Of a DNA stretch of 64,000 bases, positions 62,805 through 64,000 are shown one piece after another (position 1 is the stretch's first letter; every line of letters begins with the position of its first letter). The DNA is taken from NCBI RefSeq assembly GCF_000525775.1, contig NZ_JALU01000015.1, positions 1-64,000 on the forward strand, written 5' to 3'. The position numbers were made by a program, and so were the translations under genes. Source of the stretch: Mogibacterium timidum ATCC 33093 (GTDB lineage: Bacteria > Bacillota > Clostridia > Peptostreptococcales > Anaerovoracaceae). The notes beneath the pieces were generated by a model that was not told the origin of the DNA, did not search any database, and saw only the letters and a program-made list of their open reading frames with translations.

Positions 62805-64000
62805 ATGAAATTTAAAAAGTTCTGTAAGGGCGTAATCGCCAGGATTAAGGGAGGTGCGGTCAGGGTTCACGATAGATACCGCAAGCGTTTCCCCAAAAAG
62901 GTGCCGAAGCTCAACGACGGAAAGCTACACGATAGGAGATATATCCTCAAGCTCGCTATATGGGCTTTTGCAATGAACCTGTACATAGAAACCTTTGCAC
63001 GCATCACGAGCGGCGTGTTCGACGGAATTCTATTCCTATTCCAGCACCCGATTATATTCTTATATAACTGCCTGATGATTTTTACGACGATGTGTCTGGC
63101 ACTTATGTTCAGAAAACGCGGATTCGCATTCCTGATGATATGCATTTTCTGGGGAGTCCTCGGAACGGTAAACGGCGTAATACTGCTCAAGCGGATGACT
63201 CCGTTCACTCTCTACGATATGCAAAATACAAAGGACGGCTTCTCGCTGCTCTCTACGTATTACTCAAAGGCGCAGATTACTCTAGGGGTTGCGATTATTG
63301 GCGTTGCACTATTGATAGTTGCACTGTATTTCATTAACTGCTATAAATGGACCAACATCAATTACAAGAAGGAAATAGCAATTATAGCTGCGTCGTTTAT
63401 GGTATTTGCAAGCAGTACGTTTGGTCTGATCGAATCTAAAGCGCTGAGCACATTCTTCGGAAACCTCAACTACGCATATAGAGATTACGGGTTTGCGTAC
63501 TGTTTCCTCAACACATCTGTTAACAAGGGTATCAGAAAGCCTAGGAATTATTCCAAGAGTAAAATCGAGGAGATTCTCAAGAACAACACCAAGAACGGAA
63601 CTAATACGACCTTACCTCAGAAGAACGATGCTAAGAAATATCCTAACATCATCGTGCTGCAGCTGGAGTCCTTCTCATACGCGCAAGACTACAAGAATAT
63701 CAAGGTGTCCAACGATCCGACACCGGTATTTACCAATCTGATGAAGAACTATTCCACAGGGTGGTTCAAGGTGCCGGCTTGCGGCGCGGGTACAGCCAAC
63801 ACTGAGTTCGAGGTGCTGACGGGTATCAGCTCGAGATTCTTTGGCCCCGGGGAGTACCCGTATAAGGGTAAGCTGCGGGAGCAGTCACTGCAGAGTCTTG
63901 CAAATGTCCTCAAAAGCCACGGCTACAGCACACATGCACTACACAACCATAGAGCGTTGTTCTATAACCGCAACGAGGTGTACTCATCGCTGGGGTTTGA
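62805..64000 (+). CDS. LtaS-like membrane sulfatase (partial, runs off the window)
   Basis: The first 398 residues of a protein with a basic N-terminus, five transmembrane helices (to about residue 215), a linker, then the start of an extracellular sulfatase-type domain with PNIIVLQLESFSY and GTANTEFEVLTG, where the catalytic threonine of lipoteichoic acid synthases is expected. Such enzymes polymerise glycerol phosphate from phosphatidylglycerol. The start at 62805 is 6 bp past rsmA. The rest is outside the window. Confidence 0.88.
   Translation, partial: MKFKKFCKGVIARIKGGAVRVHDRYRKRFPKKVPKLNDGKLHDRRYILKLAIWAFAMNLYIETFARITSGVFDGILFLFQHPIIFLYNCLMIFTTMCLALMFRKRGFAFLMICIFWGVLGTVNGVILLKRMTPFTLYDMQNTKDGFSLLSTYYSKAQITLGVAIIGVALLIVALYFINCYKWTNINYKKEIAIIAASFMVFASSTFGLIESKALSTFFGNLNYAYRDYGFAYCFLNTSVNKGIRKPRNYSKSKIEEILKNNTKNGTNTTLPQKNDAKKYPNIIVLQLESFSYAQDYKNIKVSNDPTPVFTNLMKNYSTGWFKVPACGAGTANTEFEVLTGISSRFFGPGEYPYKGKLREQSLQSLANVLKSHGYSTHALHNHRALFYNRNEVYSSLGF

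Overview
The window is a chromosomal segment around the replication origin of a low-to-mid-GC Gram-positive anaerobe of the class Clostridia. The evidence is the gene order gyrA-gyrB-recF-dnaN-dnaA / rpmH-rnpA-yidD-yidC-jag-mnmE-mnmG-rsmG-parA-parB, the mix of AUG, GUG and UUG starts with AGGAGG ribosome binding sites, sortase-anchored surface proteins and an LtaS-like protein. An asaccharolytic relative in the Peptostreptococcales/Anaerovoracaceae (Mogibacterium/Eubacterium type) would fit, but that placement is inference.

Layout. 0-2.3 kb: an rpsF-ssb-rpsR operon followed by a cyclodeaminase (fchA-like). 2.5-11.5 kb: on the minus strand, a TIGR00300-type putative ornithine cyclodeaminase, a DUF3842 protein, a complete NikABCDE/Dpp-like ABC importer, larE and larB. 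This reads as nickel uptake plus nickel-pincer-nucleotide (NPN) synthesis beside a possible NPN-using enzyme; no larA or larC is present. 11.5-15 kb: an EamA exporter and a GlnK/GlnL-type two-component pair whose regulator looks frameshifted. 15-25.2 kb: an accessory region with a broken AAA ATPase, two large sortase-anchored proteins with shared modules, and a tusA-yedE sulfur/selenium locus facing an unknown membrane-anchored protein. In the last two genes the reading frame continues through a single in-frame UGA that is followed by a bSECIS-like hairpin, so both are candidate selenoproteins; nonsense mutation is the alternative. 25.4-35 kb: a TRAP transporter, aroD, an MFS transporter, a LysR regulator, an old-yellow-enzyme-type reductase and aroE, which together look like an uptake and conversion module for quinate/shikimate-like cyclic acids.

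36.5-64 kb: the conserved origin core. DnaA boxes lie on both sides of dnaA. Genes left of about 44.9 kb are mostly on the minus strand and genes to the right are all on the plus strand, as expected for replication leaving oriC in both directions. Two parS sites precede parA-parB. Downstream come a GdpP-like phosphodiesterase without membrane helices, rplI, dnaB, a DnaD protein whose C-terminus resembles the N-terminal half of the DnaC/DnaI loader but has no AAA+ domain, an M23 peptidase with a histone-like Lys/Ala-rich tail, an FtsL/DivIC-like protein, rnmV, rsmA and the start of an LtaS-like gene that runs off the window.

No rRNA, tRNA, CRISPR array or intact insertion sequence was seen.
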